From assembly GCA_028275925.1 (NCBI GenBank), contig JAPWTS010000007.1, positions 1 through 36,934 of the forward strand: 36,934 nucleotides of DNA. Reading direction: 5' to 3'. Positions within the stretch are counted from its first letter, which is position 1. Each line of letters opens with the position of its first letter. The DNA is from Thermofilales archaeon (GTDB taxonomy: Archaea; Thermoproteota; Thermoprotei; Thermofilales; Thermofilaceae). Positions 1 through 7,198 of this stretch are shown here, in pieces. The translations under genes were made by a program, and so were the position numbers. The notes under the pieces are model-generated. The model was not told where the DNA came from and did no database searches. It saw nothing but the letters and a program-made list of their open reading frames with translations.

Positions 1-72
1 CGGTTGAGCTAGCAGCAGGGCGGCCGCCAGCGGAACAAGCGCCGCTAGGACCGCGAGAGCCCACCTCTCCAC
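1..72 (-). CDS. Partial gene: N-terminus of a secreted or membrane protein
   Basis: Only the first 24 codons are inside the window. A GTG at 72 opens a frame that reads MERWALAVLAALVPLAAALL and then LAQP, a positively charged start followed by a hydrophobic alanine/leucine helix, as in a signal peptide or signal anchor. A TATA-like box at 95-102 (minus strand) sits about 26 nt upstream of the GTG, which fits a leaderless transcript as seen for most genes here. The gene diverges from the winged-helix gene at 200. Its function cannot be judged from this fragment. Confidence 0.55.
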   Translation of the reverse strand, partial: MERWALAVLAALVPLAAALLLAQP

Positions 73-94
73 GAGCGGGCAGCGCGGAACCTCC

Positions 95-102
95 TTATTT
101 TT
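95..102 (-). promoter_or_regulatory. TATA box for the partial gene at 72
   Basis: An A-run with AAAAATAA on the minus strand, centred about 26 nt upstream of the GTG at 72. It is the only AT-rich element in the stretch. Confidence 0.45.
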
Positions 103-116
103 CTGTCGCTCGCGTG

Positions 117-161
117 TGCCGGAAAACTCGCGGGAGCTACGCGAGCGTTCGCTTTCCGGCA
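117..161. other. Two-tier inverted repeat between divergent promoters
   Basis: The outer arms TGCCGGAAA (117-125) and TTTCCGGCA (153-161) are perfectly complementary over 9 bp. Inside them CTCGCG (127-132) pairs with CGCGAG (140-145) around a 7-nt loop. The element lies upstream of both divergent TATA boxes (95-102 minus, 172-179 plus). It could be an operator for a dimeric regulator such as the neighbouring winged-helix protein, or a short structured RNA. I see the symmetry; the role is inference. Confidence 0.5.
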
Positions 162-171
162 GCCATCATCC

Positions 172-179
172 ATATTAAT
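172..179 (+). promoter_or_regulatory. TATA box for the winged-helix gene at 200
   Basis: ATATTAAT centred about 25 nt upstream of the ATG at 200. This spacing supports a leaderless start at 200 rather than at the internal ATG at 263. Confidence 0.5.
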
Positions 180-199
180 AGCGCGGGGAAGGGGGGCGT

Positions 200-556
200 A
201 TGGGCTATTGGCGCGCGGCTCTGCGAAACCTTGAAGAGCGCTGGCCGGAAGGAAATTCCTCTATGATCATTGAGGTTGAGGGGCGGCGCTTCGAGCTCGA
301 TTGGAAGGACGCGGCGGTGCTACTGGCGCTGCTCTGGGTGAGGTTCGAAGCTCTAACGCTCTCCCACCTCCACGGGGTGGAGGCGGACCCCGGCAGGCTG
401 AGGGCGCGGATTGAGAAGCTGAAGAGCATGGGTCTCGTCGGCGAGGTGAAGCTGGGGAGGAGCAGCGTGGTCTACCTCACGGATCTCGGGCACAAGGTCG
501 CGTCGCTGCTGGAGAGGAGGGCGGCTGAGCTGAACGTTCTTCAACGGGGAGCTTAA
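200..556 (+). CDS. Winged-helix DNA-binding protein
   Basis: A 118-residue protein whose core begins around residue 22 (MIIEVEGRRFELDWKDAA) and continues as helix-turn-helix and wing segments, ending in a helical tail with LTDLGHKVASLLERR. It is clearly paralogous to the gene at 4330-4650, which starts almost exactly at the same IVEVDGRRLEL motif. The ATG at 263 is therefore an alternative start. The ATG at 200 has both a G-rich tract just upstream and a TATA box at the right distance, so I prefer it. It is probably a small transcription regulator; ligand and targets are unknown. The inverted repeat at 117-161 is a candidate binding site. Confidence 0.72.
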   Translation: MGYWRAALRNLEERWPEGNSSMIIEVEGRRFELDWKDAAVLLALLWVRFEALTLSHLHGVEADPGRLRARIEKLKSMGLVGEVKLGRSSVVYLTDLGHKVASLLERRAAELNVLQRGA

Positions 557-569
557 GCGTAAAAAACTT

Positions 570-782
570 ATGGAGGAGTTTACCTCCCCAACTATCGTGC
601 AAGACGAGCGGGAAGAATTAAAGCATGCCGTCCTCCTGGCCGAGAGGATCGCGAAGGAGGCGAACTCGAAGGGGAGGGCGCCCCTAATCCCCCTCCTCCT
701 GGGCTCCTACCTGCAGAGGAAGCTCGAGAAAAACAGCTTTCCGCAGGCTTCCGAGCTGAAAAAGGAGGCTTTCAGCCTGTAA
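570..782 (+). CDS. Small hypothetical protein
   Basis: A 70-residue, mostly helical, charged protein beginning 13 nt after the stop of the winged-helix gene, so probably cotranscribed with it. It has no recognised motif: the first half is acidic and the second half contains PLIPLLLGSYLQRKLEK. Codon choice (G/C-ending leucine and glutamate codons) resembles that of the neighbours, which supports a real gene. There is no obvious Shine-Dalgarno. Function unknown. Confidence 0.5.
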   Translation: MEEFTSPTIVQDEREELKHAVLLAERIAKEANSKGRAPLIPLLLGSYLQRKLEKNSFPQASELKKEAFSL

Positions 783-828
783 GCATTCGCCGACTTCCGG
801 TAGGAGTCACAGTCGCGGGCACGGCAGA

Positions 829-835
829 TTTATAG
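829..835 (+). promoter_or_regulatory. TATA box for the gene at 864
   Basis: TTTATAG centred about 32 nt upstream of the GTG at 864, leaving at most a few nucleotides of leader. Confidence 0.45.
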
Positions 836-863
836 GCGCTGCCGCGCACCCCCGGCTTGGGGT

Positions 864-1238
864 GTGAGCGTGCGGGCGCCCGTGAGCGGCGAGGCGGTCG
901 AGCTCGGCAGGGCGGTGAGGGAGGCGCGCCGCTTAGCGGCGGCGGCCAATGCCCTGCTCAGGCTCAGGCTCTCCCCGCCCCCGACCCCGATGGAGCGGTT
1001 GAGCGCGATGGCGGTTGAGCTGCTCCTGCTCCTGGGCGCTGAGGGGGGCAGCGCGCCGGTCACGGTGCTCGCCGAGCGCGTGGGCGCTAACACCCGGCAG
1101 GTCCTGTCGGTGCTGAAGGAGATGGAGGGGATGGGCCTCGTGAAGGTGATCGAGACGCCGACGAGAGTGGGGGCGCTCCTGAGCCCGGAGGGCCAGCGCG
1201 TGGCGGTGGAGCTGACGAGGGCGCTCGGCCTGAGGTAG
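864..1238 (+). CDS. Winged-helix (MarR/ArsR-like) DNA-binding protein
   Basis: A 124-residue protein. The N-terminal 40 residues are an arginine/alanine-rich helix. The C-terminal half is a winged helix: the segment VTVLAERVGANTRQVLSVLK is a typical helix-turn-helix, followed by EMEGMGLVKVIETPTRVGAL (wing) and a last helix with LSPEGQRVAVELTRAL. It starts with GTG under its own TATA box. It lies upstream of the beta-mannosidase on the same strand, but that gene appears to have its own promoter at about 1250. It could regulate either itself or the glycosidase; there is no direct evidence for either. Confidence 0.68.
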   Translation: MSVRAPVSGEAVELGRAVREARRLAAAANALLRLRLSPPPTPMERLSAMAVELLLLLGAEGGSAPVTVLAERVGANTRQVLSVLKEMEGMGLVKVIETPTRVGALLSPEGQRVAVELTRALGLR

Positions 1239-1246
1239 GCGCGAGG

Positions 1247-1253
1247 TTTAAAA
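1247..1253 (+). promoter_or_regulatory. TATA box opening a long leader before the beta-mannosidase
   Basis: TTTAAAA directly after the winged-helix gene. The expected transcription start is near 1277, about 125 nt before the TTG at 1403. Most other first genes in the window have essentially no leader. Confidence 0.4.
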
Positions 1254-1402
1254 GCGGGGGCATTCGCTGCAGAGCGGTGGGGATCCTTCAGCGGCGGCTG
1301 AGCCGTGACGAGTGCCCGGCAAGGCCGACGCCTCCTCCGCCGGTCGGATCGGGTTCGCGCTAACCACTTTACCCTCCCCCTCGCGGGGGGCTTGGTGGGA
1401 GG

Positions 1403-3898
1403 TTGAAGCGGGTTTTCAGCCTCGACGGTGTCTGGAAGCTGCAGTGGTTCGAGTTCGGGAGGTCGGAGGGCCAGTTCGCTAAGGATTACGACGACAGCTG
1501 GTGGATGGACGCGCGGGTGCCGGGGGAGGTTCACGAGGAGCTGCTGAAGCGCGGTTTGATCGAGGACCCCTTCTTCGCCGACAACTGCGATAAGCGGGAG
1601 TGGGTTGAGCGGGTGGACTGGTGGTACCGGCGCCGCTTCTACGTGCCGGAGGACCTGAGGGGGAAGAGGGTGGAGCTGGTCTTCGAGGGGTTGGACACGT
1701 TCGCGACGGTGTGGGTGAACGGGGTTCGGGTGGCGGAGTCGGAGGACATGTTCCTCCCCCTCCGCGTGGACGTGACGGACAAGCTGGAGTACGGGGCTTG
1801 GAACGTCGTCGCCGTGCGGCTCGGCGCGCCGTGGTACGAGACGCTGAGGAGGGCTGGCGGCTTCAGCGAGCGAACCTTGAACTGGAACGGGAGCTACGCG
1901 CGCCTGTACGCGAGGAAGGCCCAGTACCAGTACGGCTGGGATTGGGCGGTGAAGCTCCTGACGGTCGGCATCTGGAGGAGCGTGCGCCTCGAAGCCTACG
2001 ACAAGGCGGTTTTGAGGGACGCGTTCGCGTGGACGCGGGCCCTCGGGGACGGGTGGGCGGAGCTGGAGCTGTGGGTTGAGGTCGAGTCGCTGGGCGAGTA
2101 CGAGGGCGAGATCGCCTTCGAGGCGAGGTGCGGCGACTCGCTGATCTCGCAGCGGTGGCCGGTGAAGCTGCCCAGGGGCTCGAGCGAGCACCGGTTCCGC
2201 GTGAAGGTCGAGAGGCCGAAGCTGTGGTGGCCGCGCGGCTACGGGCCCCAGAACCTCTACGAGGCTAGGGTCGAGCTGCGGGTGGGAGGCTCGCTGGAGG
2301 ACGAGCGGAGGTTCAGGTTCGGGATCAGGACCGTCGAGCTGGTCACCGAGGCGGATCTCACGCCGAACCGGAAGGTGTTCTTCTTCAAGGTGAACGGGGT
2401 GCCCGTGTTCCTCAAGGGGGCGAACTGGATCCCCGCCGACCTGCTCATCTCGAGGCTCACGAGGGAGAGGTACAGGGAGCTGCTGGAGCTCGCGGCGGAG
2501 GGCAACCACAACGCGCTGAGGGTGTGGGGCGGCGGCCTGGTGGAGCACGACGACTTCTACGACCTGTGCGACGAGCTGGGCATCGCGCTCTGGCACGACT
2601 TCCAGTTCGCGTGCGGCCACTACCCCGAGGACGAGCGCTTCCTCTCGCTCGTGCGGAGGGAGCTGGAGGCGACGGTGAGGAGGTTGAGGAACCACCCGTC
2701 CATCCTCCTCTGGTGCGGGAACAACGAGGACGAGATGCTCGAGTTCTACAGCGGTTTCGGCCTCTACAGGCACCGGAAGGACTTCGAAGTTGCGCCAGAG
2801 GTCGTGAAGCGGCTCGACCCCTCGAGGCCCTACTGGCCTTCGAGCCCGTGGGGAGGGGAGAACCCGAACGACCCGAGGGAGGGCGACCGCCACAACTGGG
2901 ACGTTTGGCACGGGATGGTGCCCATCGAGTGGTACACGCGCGACGAGGCCCGGTTCATGAGCGAGTTCGGCATGCAGGCGGCCCCGCACGTGAACACGCT
3001 CCGCCGCTTCCTGCCGCCCGACAAGCTGTGGCCCCTGAACGGGCTGTGGATCTACCACTACCACGTCCCCGACAAGATGCTACCCTACCTGAAGGACTTC
3101 GGCGACCCGCGCTGGCTGCACGACTACGTCTTCCTCACCCAGATCGTGCAGGGGGAGGCGCTCAAGACCGCGATCGAGCACTGCAGGAGGAGGAAGTTCG
3201 CGTGCGGCGGCGCGCTCTACTGGAGCCTCAACGCGCCGTGGCCCAACGCCTGCTGGGAGACGGTGGACTACTACGGTAGGCCGAAGGCGGGCTTCTACTT
3301 CGCCAAGAGGGCGTTCGCGCCCGTCATCGTCTCGCCGGTCAGGAGTGGGGAGGAGGTCGAGGTCCACCTGGTTAACGACACGATGAGCGAGGTTAGGGGG
3401 GTGCTGACGGTGAGGCTCGTCGACGCCGGCTCGGGCAGGGTGGTGAGGGAGGAGCGGGTGGAAGCGAGCGCTCCGCCGAACTCGTCCGCTGTCGCGGCGA
3501 AGCTGCGCTTGAGCGAGTGGGTCCGCGACCCGCGCCGCGAGCTCCTCCACTTCACCTTCGAGCACCCGGGCGGGAGCGCTTGGAACTCGCTGCTCCTCGC
3601 GAAGCCGAGGGAGGTGAGCTTCGCCCCCGTCGACCTGAGCATCGAGGTGAGGGCGGCGAGGGTGGAGGGGCGGGACGCGGTGGTCGAGGTGGAGGTCTCG
3701 AGCAGCGGCTACGCGAGGTACGCGTTCGTGGACGTCCTCGAGGACTTCGTGGCGGTAGCGGACGACAACTTCTTCGACCTGCTCCCGGGCGAGCGGAAGC
3801 TGGTGAAGCTGAGGGTGAAGGGCGCGAGCGGGCCCCTGACGCTGGTCGCCGGCGCCTGGAACGCCAAGCCGGTCAGGAGGGTCGTAGCGCCGCAGTGA
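1403..3898 (+). CDS. Beta-mannosidase-like glycoside hydrolase, family GH2
   Basis: An 831-residue GH2 enzyme expected to release mannose from beta-mannosides (EC 3.2.1.25). Domains in order: sugar-binding jelly roll (about 1-200, opening with FSLDGVWKLQ), immunoglobulin-like domain (about 205-310), catalytic TIM barrel (about 320-610) and C-terminal beta-sandwich domains. The acid/base Glu is E442 in WCGNNEDE after NHPSILLW, and the nucleophile is E521 in MSEFGMQ. Both residues are present, so it should be active. The length fits the family. The TTG start is preceded by GGTGGGAGG, a good Shine-Dalgarno. There is no signal peptide, so it is probably cytoplasmic, acting on imported oligosaccharides. 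No sugar transporter sits beside it. Confidence 0.9.
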   Translation: MKRVFSLDGVWKLQWFEFGRSEGQFAKDYDDSWWMDARVPGEVHEELLKRGLIEDPFFADNCDKREWVERVDWWYRRRFYVPEDLRGKRVELVFEGLDTFATVWVNGVRVAESEDMFLPLRVDVTDKLEYGAWNVVAVRLGAPWYETLRRAGGFSERTLNWNGSYARLYARKAQYQYGWDWAVKLLTVGIWRSVRLEAYDKAVLRDAFAWTRALGDGWAELELWVEVESLGEYEGEIAFEARCGDSLISQRWPVKLPRGSSEHRFRVKVERPKLWWPRGYGPQNLYEARVELRVGGSLEDERRFRFGIRTVELVTEADLTPNRKVFFFKVNGVPVFLKGANWIPADLLISRLTRERYRELLELAAEGNHNALRVWGGGLVEHDDFYDLCDELGIALWHDFQFACGHYPEDERFLSLVRRELEATVRRLRNHPSILLWCGNNEDEMLEFYSGFGLYRHRKDFEVAPEVVKRLDPSRPYWPSSPWGGENPNDPREGDRHNWDVWHGMVPIEWYTRDEARFMSEFGMQAAPHVNTLRRFLPPDKLWPLNGLWIYHYHVPDKMLPYLKDFGDPRWLHDYVFLTQIVQGEALKTAIEHCRRRKFACGGALYWSLNAPWPNACWETVDYYGRPKAGFYFAKRAFAPVIVSPVRSGEEVEVHLVNDTMSEVRGVLTVRLVDAGSGRVVREERVEASAPPNSSAVAAKLRLSEWVRDPRRELLHFTFEHPGGSAWNSLLLAKPREVSFAPVDLSIEVRAARVEGRDAVVEVEVSSSGYARYAFVDVLEDFVAVADDNFFDLLPGERKLVKLRVKGASGPLTLVAGAWNAKPVRRVVAPQ

Positions 3899-3901
3899 GG
3901 C

Positions 3902-4330
3902 CTAGCGCGCGGCCGCCCCCAACCCCCTTTTCTCCAGCTCCCGCTCGACTTTCTCCGCCACCTCGCGCCCGAGGGGGGTTAGGACCACCACCTTCCGCTG
4001 GGGCGCCGCGACGAGCTTGACGAGCCCCATCTGCTCGAGCTGCCTCGCGAGGCCGAGCGCGAGCTTCGAGTTGAGCCCCGTCGCCCTAGCGATCGCGTTC
4101 AGCGCCTCGACCCCGCCCCCGCCCTTCACCACGAGCAGCGCGGCGGCCTGCTTGTCGGTGACCTCGAGCTGGGCGCCGCCCACCTCGAGCTTGAAGAGGG
4201 GCGTCTGCCGCTTGGGCACCACACCCTCGACGTGGTGCCGCTCGGCCCTCCTCCTCATCAGCGCGATCGCCTCAGCCGCCCTCTCCACGGCTTTCGCCAG
4301 CTCGCGCTCCTCGCTCAACCCCTCGCCCAT
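3902..4330 (-). CDS. Winged-helix DNA-binding protein (second of a coupled pair)
   Basis: A 142-residue protein starting MGEGLSEERELAKAVERA. The start is set by the TGATG overlap, where the stop of the upstream winged-helix gene shares one base with this ATG, implying translational coupling. After a helical N-terminus of about 45 residues comes a domain beginning FKLEVGGAQLEVTDKQAAAL, which aligns with the start of the paralogues at 4330-4650 and 200-556. A helix-turn-helix follows, then a wing containing KVVVLTPLGREVAEKVE. It is probably a regulator, perhaps forming a heterodimer with its partner. It converges with the beta-mannosidase, leaving 3 nt between the two stops. Confidence 0.7.
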   Translation of the reverse strand: MGEGLSEERELAKAVERAAEAIALMRRRAERHHVEGVVPKRQTPLFKLEVGGAQLEVTDKQAAALLVVKGGGGVEALNAIARATGLNSKLALGLARQLEQMGLVKLVAAPQRKVVVLTPLGREVAEKVERELEKRGLGAAAR

Positions 4331-4650
4331 CAGGCCCCACCCAGCGCCTCCTCCACCCTCCTCCAGAGGCCCAGGCCCTCCGCTCTCCTCCTCAGCTCGT
4401 CCGCCGCCTTTTCCCCGAGCTCCGTCAGCGTGTACAGCTTGAAGCCCCTCACGCTGTACTCGTTGACGAGCCCGAGGGCCTTGAGCTTCGCGACCGCGCT
4501 GATCGCGCTCACGTAGTTGCCCGTCGCCAGCTCGAGGTCGGAGAGCGTGACCGCGCTCCAGCCGACGAAGCGCATCACGATGAGGGCGGCGGCCTCCTTC
4601 CACCCGAGCTCGAGCCGCCTCCCGTCAACCTCCACGATCAAGGGGGTCAC
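4330..4650 (-). CDS. Winged-helix DNA-binding protein (first of a coupled pair)
   Basis: A 106-residue protein starting with GTG at 4650. The opening LIVEVDGRRLELGWKEAAAL matches the core of the protein at 200-556, so the two are paralogues. A predicted recognition region (SDLELATGNYVSAISAVAKL) and a wing with KLYTLTELGEKAADELRR follow. A TATA-like TTTTTAATA at about 4677-4686 on the minus strand gives a near-leaderless start. It is translationally coupled to the next winged-helix gene. A transcription regulator is the best reading; the target is unknown. Confidence 0.72.
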   Translation of the reverse strand: MTPLIVEVDGRRLELGWKEAAALIVMRFVGWSAVTLSDLELATGNYVSAISAVAKLKALGLVNEYSVRGFKLYTLTELGEKAADELRRRAEGLGLWRRVEEALGGA

Positions 4651-4692
4651 CGGCGCACCCGCCGCGGGGCGGCCCTATTAAAAATTTCCCGC

Positions 4693-5313
4693 TCAACCCG
4701 CCAGCCACGACGCGGCGGTCAAGGCCGTCGAGGCGCCGAAGTAGAGCATGAGGAGCGCTAGCGCGGCGAGCAGCGCCCTGTAAGCCCTGCCGTTCAGGCG
4801 GGTAACCGAGCCGAGCCCCGCGACCAGGGAGAGCCAAGCGTAGTCGATCCACACGTGAGCGGCGTAGAACTCCAGGAGGCCCCGCGCGCCCCGCTCCACC
4901 GCCTCCGCGATCAGGGGCGAGCCCACGCCCAACCACCACATGATGAAGAACGGGTTGAACAGCGAGAGCGCCGCGCCCGTCGCCAGCGCCGAGCCGAACC
5001 TCCCGGAGCCGCCCGCCTCGAGGCCGCCCCCCGCCGCGGCCTTCAGCGTTAGAAGCGCGAAGAGCACCATGAAGGCTCCGCCCACCGCGCCGAGCAGGGC
5101 TCTGGCTAGGGGCGAGGAGAGCGCGCTGCCGACCCCGTACGCTATCGCCACGACCAGGGGCAGCTCCACCAGCGTGTGCCCCACCGCGACCGAGAAGCCG
5201 GCCCTCCACCCGCCCCTAGCCCCCAAGGCGGCGGTCGAAGCGGTGAGGGGGCCCGGCGCGAGCGCGCCGGAGGCGCTGACGACCACGACCTTCGCGGCGA
5301 AGGCGGGGTCCAT
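4693..5313 (-). CDS. LysE/RhtB-family membrane exporter
   Basis: A 206-residue integral membrane protein with about six hydrophobic segments. The first membrane segment carries the family signature GALAPGPLTA. A later segment reads LFNPFFIMWWLGVG, also typical of LysE-type amino-acid exporters. The length matches the family (about 200-210). It probably exports an amino acid or similar small molecule across the cytoplasmic membrane; the substrate cannot be read from sequence. A CTTTTAAG box at 5337-5344 lies about 27 nt upstream of the ATG, so the transcript is leaderless. Confidence 0.85.
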   Translation of the reverse strand: MDPAFAAKVVVVSASGALAPGPLTASTAALGARGGWRAGFSVAVGHTLVELPLVVAIAYGVGSALSSPLARALLGAVGGAFMVLFALLTLKAAAGGGLEAGGSGRFGSALATGAALSLFNPFFIMWWLGVGSPLIAEAVERGARGLLEFYAAHVWIDYAWLSLVAGLGSVTRLNGRAYRALLAALALLMLYFGASTALTAASWLAG

Positions 5314-5353
5314 TGGCGCGCCTTTCCCCCGCGCTCCTTTTAAGCCTGGCGCG

Positions 5354-6061
5354 CTAGAGCAGGCCGCGGCTCTCCAGGAGCTCCACGGCTTCGAGGAAGC
5401 CGAGGTAGTGGCTCCCCCTCGCCACGTGCTGCGCCTTCCTCTTCAGGCTGTCCGGGGAGTTGGCCAGGGCCACGCTGAAGCCGGAGACCTCGAACATCGG
5501 CTCGTCCACCGCGCTGTCGCCGACCGCCGCGACCCTGCTCGGGTCGACGCCCAGCGCCTTGCAAGCTTCGAGGAGGCCGGCGCCCTTGTTGACGCCGAAC
5601 CTGTGCACGTGGATCGCCCACCCGCTGTAGACGACCTCGAAGCCCAGCGGCTCCAGCTCCGCCGCCGCGAGCCTGACAGCCTCCTCGGGGCTGAGGCCGG
5701 GCGCGGGCTTGAACGCCGCGTCGACCATCCGGAACTCGTTCTGCCAGCTCTCCACGAGAACCTCCTTCAAGCGCTCCCTGACCGCCGCCAGTATCCTCTC
5801 CTTGTCCTCCCTGCTGCCCAGCAGCTTGTACTTGTCTCGGAAGCCCACGACCCCGCCGTTCTCCGCGACCGCGAAGCGGGTGACGGGCAGGTAGTAGGCG
5901 AGCGTGATCGCGGCGGGGTAGGAGGCGCCCGTGACGATGACCACCTTCACGCCCCTCCTCCTCAGCCGCTCGAGGGCTTCGACCACCTCGTGGTGGATGA
6001 CCCCCTCGCTGTCCGTCAGCGTCCCGTCGAGGTCCACCGCGAGGCACTCCACGCGAGGCAT
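5354..6061 (-). CDS. Phosphoglycolate phosphatase, archaeal HAD type
   Basis: A 235-residue haloacid-dehalogenase-superfamily phosphatase. Motif I is VDLDGTLTD (D10 and D12), motif II is the IVTGASY segment near residue 43, and motif IV is VGDSAVDEPMF near residue 180. A C2-type cap lies between residues about 80 and 160. The arrangement fits archaeal phosphoglycolate phosphatase (EC 3.1.3.18), which clears 2-phosphoglycolate. That compound is made by RuBisCO oxygenation and by DNA 3'-end repair, and a form III RuBisCO lies 14 kb away. Other sugar-phosphate substrates are possible. The ATG at 6061 follows a TATA-like element at 6083-6092. Confidence 0.85.
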   Translation of the reverse strand: MPRVECLAVDLDGTLTDSEGVIHHEVVEALERLRRRGVKVVIVTGASYPAAITLAYYLPVTRFAVAENGGVVGFRDKYKLLGSREDKERILAAVRERLKEVLVESWQNEFRMVDAAFKPAPGLSPEEAVRLAAAELEPLGFEVVYSGWAIHVHRFGVNKGAGLLEACKALGVDPSRVAAVGDSAVDEPMFEVSGFSVALANSPDSLKRKAQHVARGSHYLGFLEAVELLESRGLL

Positions 6062-6118
6062 CGGCCAGCGCTACCCGCGCGGCTTTTCAAGCTTGCGCGC
6101 AAACCGGTGGCCAGCGCG

Positions 6119-6523
6119 CTAGTCCCCTATGTAGAGAACGTGAGGCAGGTTCCTGAAAAGCCTGTCCCCGGTCACTAGATCTTCGCCCAAGAGCAGGGCT
6201 GTTGAGTAAACTATGGCGTCTGCCAAACTCGGCGTTCTCCCCTTTACCCTTTTCGAGTGCTGTAAAAGCTCCAGATAGGTTTCCCCAGCTTTCAAAGCGA
6301 TCTCGACCGTTATATCGACAATCTCGGTCATTGCTTCTATGAAGAGAAGCCTTTTCCCAACGATTTCGGGGCTAACCCCCTCCCTCAAGTACTTCCTCGA
6401 GATTTCCGCCAAAACGATCGAGGGCGTGTAGCCCCCCTCCTCCCGCAGCAGCGCTCTCACCTTCAATCCTTTATCGGTGCCGAGGAAGTACTCCACCCAA
6501 GCGTACGTGTCGTACACTACCAT
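6119..6523 (-). CDS. vapC: VapC-type PIN-domain ribonuclease toxin
   Basis: A 134-residue PIN domain with the expected acidic residues: D5 in MVVYDTYAW, E40 in VLAEISRKY, D112 in SLADAIVYSTA and D120 in TGDRLF. The enzyme is predicted to be a metal-dependent RNase, neutralised by the antitoxin encoded just upstream. The genes overlap by 7 nt, as is usual for vapBC. Base composition is visibly lower in GC than in the flanking genes, with many A/T-ending codons, which suggests recent acquisition. All catalytic acids are present, so the toxin should be functional. Confidence 0.88.
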   Translation of the reverse strand: MVVYDTYAWVEYFLGTDKGLKVRALLREEGGYTPSIVLAEISRKYLREGVSPEIVGKRLLFIEAMTEIVDITVEIALKAGETYLELLQHSKRVKGRTPSLADAIVYSTALLLGEDLVTGDRLFRNLPHVLYIGD

Positions 6524-6717
6524 TCCCGATCCTCCATCCTGTCCTCGGGCGAGAACGGCTTCACCCTCCCTTTATCGGCACCGAACATGTCCGCTTCTAT
6601 GCCCAACTCCTTGATTAAAAGGTTGAATATCACTTCGTCGAAGCTTCTAGCCTTCCTCGCCTCCTTCAGCTTGGAGAGCAGCCTATAGGTTTCCTCCCTA
6701 ACCTGTATCGTCTTCAC
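6517..6717 (-). CDS. vapB: VapB-type antitoxin
   Basis: A 66-residue protein. The N-terminus KTIQVREETYRLLSKLKEAR is a ribbon-helix-helix DNA-binding domain, followed by SFDEVIFNLL. The C-terminal tail with PFSPEDRMEDREW is the likely toxin-binding part. It starts with GTG at 6717 and overlaps vapC by 7 nt. The encoded complex probably represses its own operon. Like vapC, it is less GC-rich than its surroundings. Confidence 0.87.
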   Translation of the reverse strand: MKTIQVREETYRLLSKLKEARKARSFDEVIFNLLIKELGIEADMFGADKGRVKPFSPEDRMEDREW

Positions 6718-6948
6718 GCTACAGCTTGTAGTCTACAGCTTATAAGTTTAACCCGCAGCTCGCTGCCGCGGGCTGCGCCGGTCGTAGCGGTAAGTGCCCG
6801 ACCCTTTCCACCTCCCTGTTTCGCGGCGCTCGGTGCGAGCCCCGGGATCCTGGAGAAGCCTGGCACGCGCCACTCGGCCAGCCCCAGCGCTCGGAGCTTT
6901 TCCTTCAACTTCGGCGGGCGCTCGACGACCGCAACGTGGCCATCGGAA

Positions 6949-7163
6949 GCTCTTACACTCCACAGCGAGCCTTTCGATAATCCCGAGCTCCCCGGCAACA
7001 TCGTACCCCGTTGGCGGCAGCCAGCTCGATGGTCCCTACTCGTGAGCTTAGCGCCGACTTCGGCGACAGCCGCGTCCAGCAGCGTTAGGGAGTAGCCCGT
7101 ATCCACGAGCGCCGCCCCCTCCCGGCTGCCGCGGGTCCCCTCGAACCTCACGTAAGCCTTCAC
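6949..7163 (-). pseudogene. Frameshifted retropepsin-like (clan AA) aspartic protease remnant
   Basis: Three consecutive reading frames on the minus strand give pieces of one small retropepsin-like protein. From a GTG at 7163 the first frame reads MKAYVRFEGTRGSREG and then ALVDTGYSLTLLDAAVAEVG, containing the catalytic D-T-G triad. Near 7033 the sense continues in another frame as TIELAAANG. From about 7005 it moves to a third frame as YDVAGELGIIERLAVECKS, the usual strand after the flap. Remnants may reach about 6780, but I cannot follow them. The order matches single-domain clan AA proteins of archaea. At least two frameshifts imply a dead gene, unless they are assembly errors. A relative lies at 21168-21593. 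Confidence 0.6.
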
Positions 7164-7198
7164 CGGGTCACGGATTACGCGAAAAGACGCTTGAAAGC

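Noticed and set aside
1277-1402. A tRNA gene before the beta-mannosidase (GGGTTCG seen at 1351)
   Set aside because: No 7-bp acceptor stem, D arm or anticodon arm can be drawn around it.
830-3064. A very long open frame antisense to the beta-mannosidase
   Set aside because: GC-rich coding DNA gives long antisense frames. The product is Pro/Arg/His-rich low complexity, while the plus strand encodes a complete GH2 enzyme.
6794-7045. Plus-strand open frame in the gap next to vapBC
   Set aside because: It lies opposite the retropepsin-like remnant, has no recognisable motif and lacks a promoter or Shine-Dalgarno.
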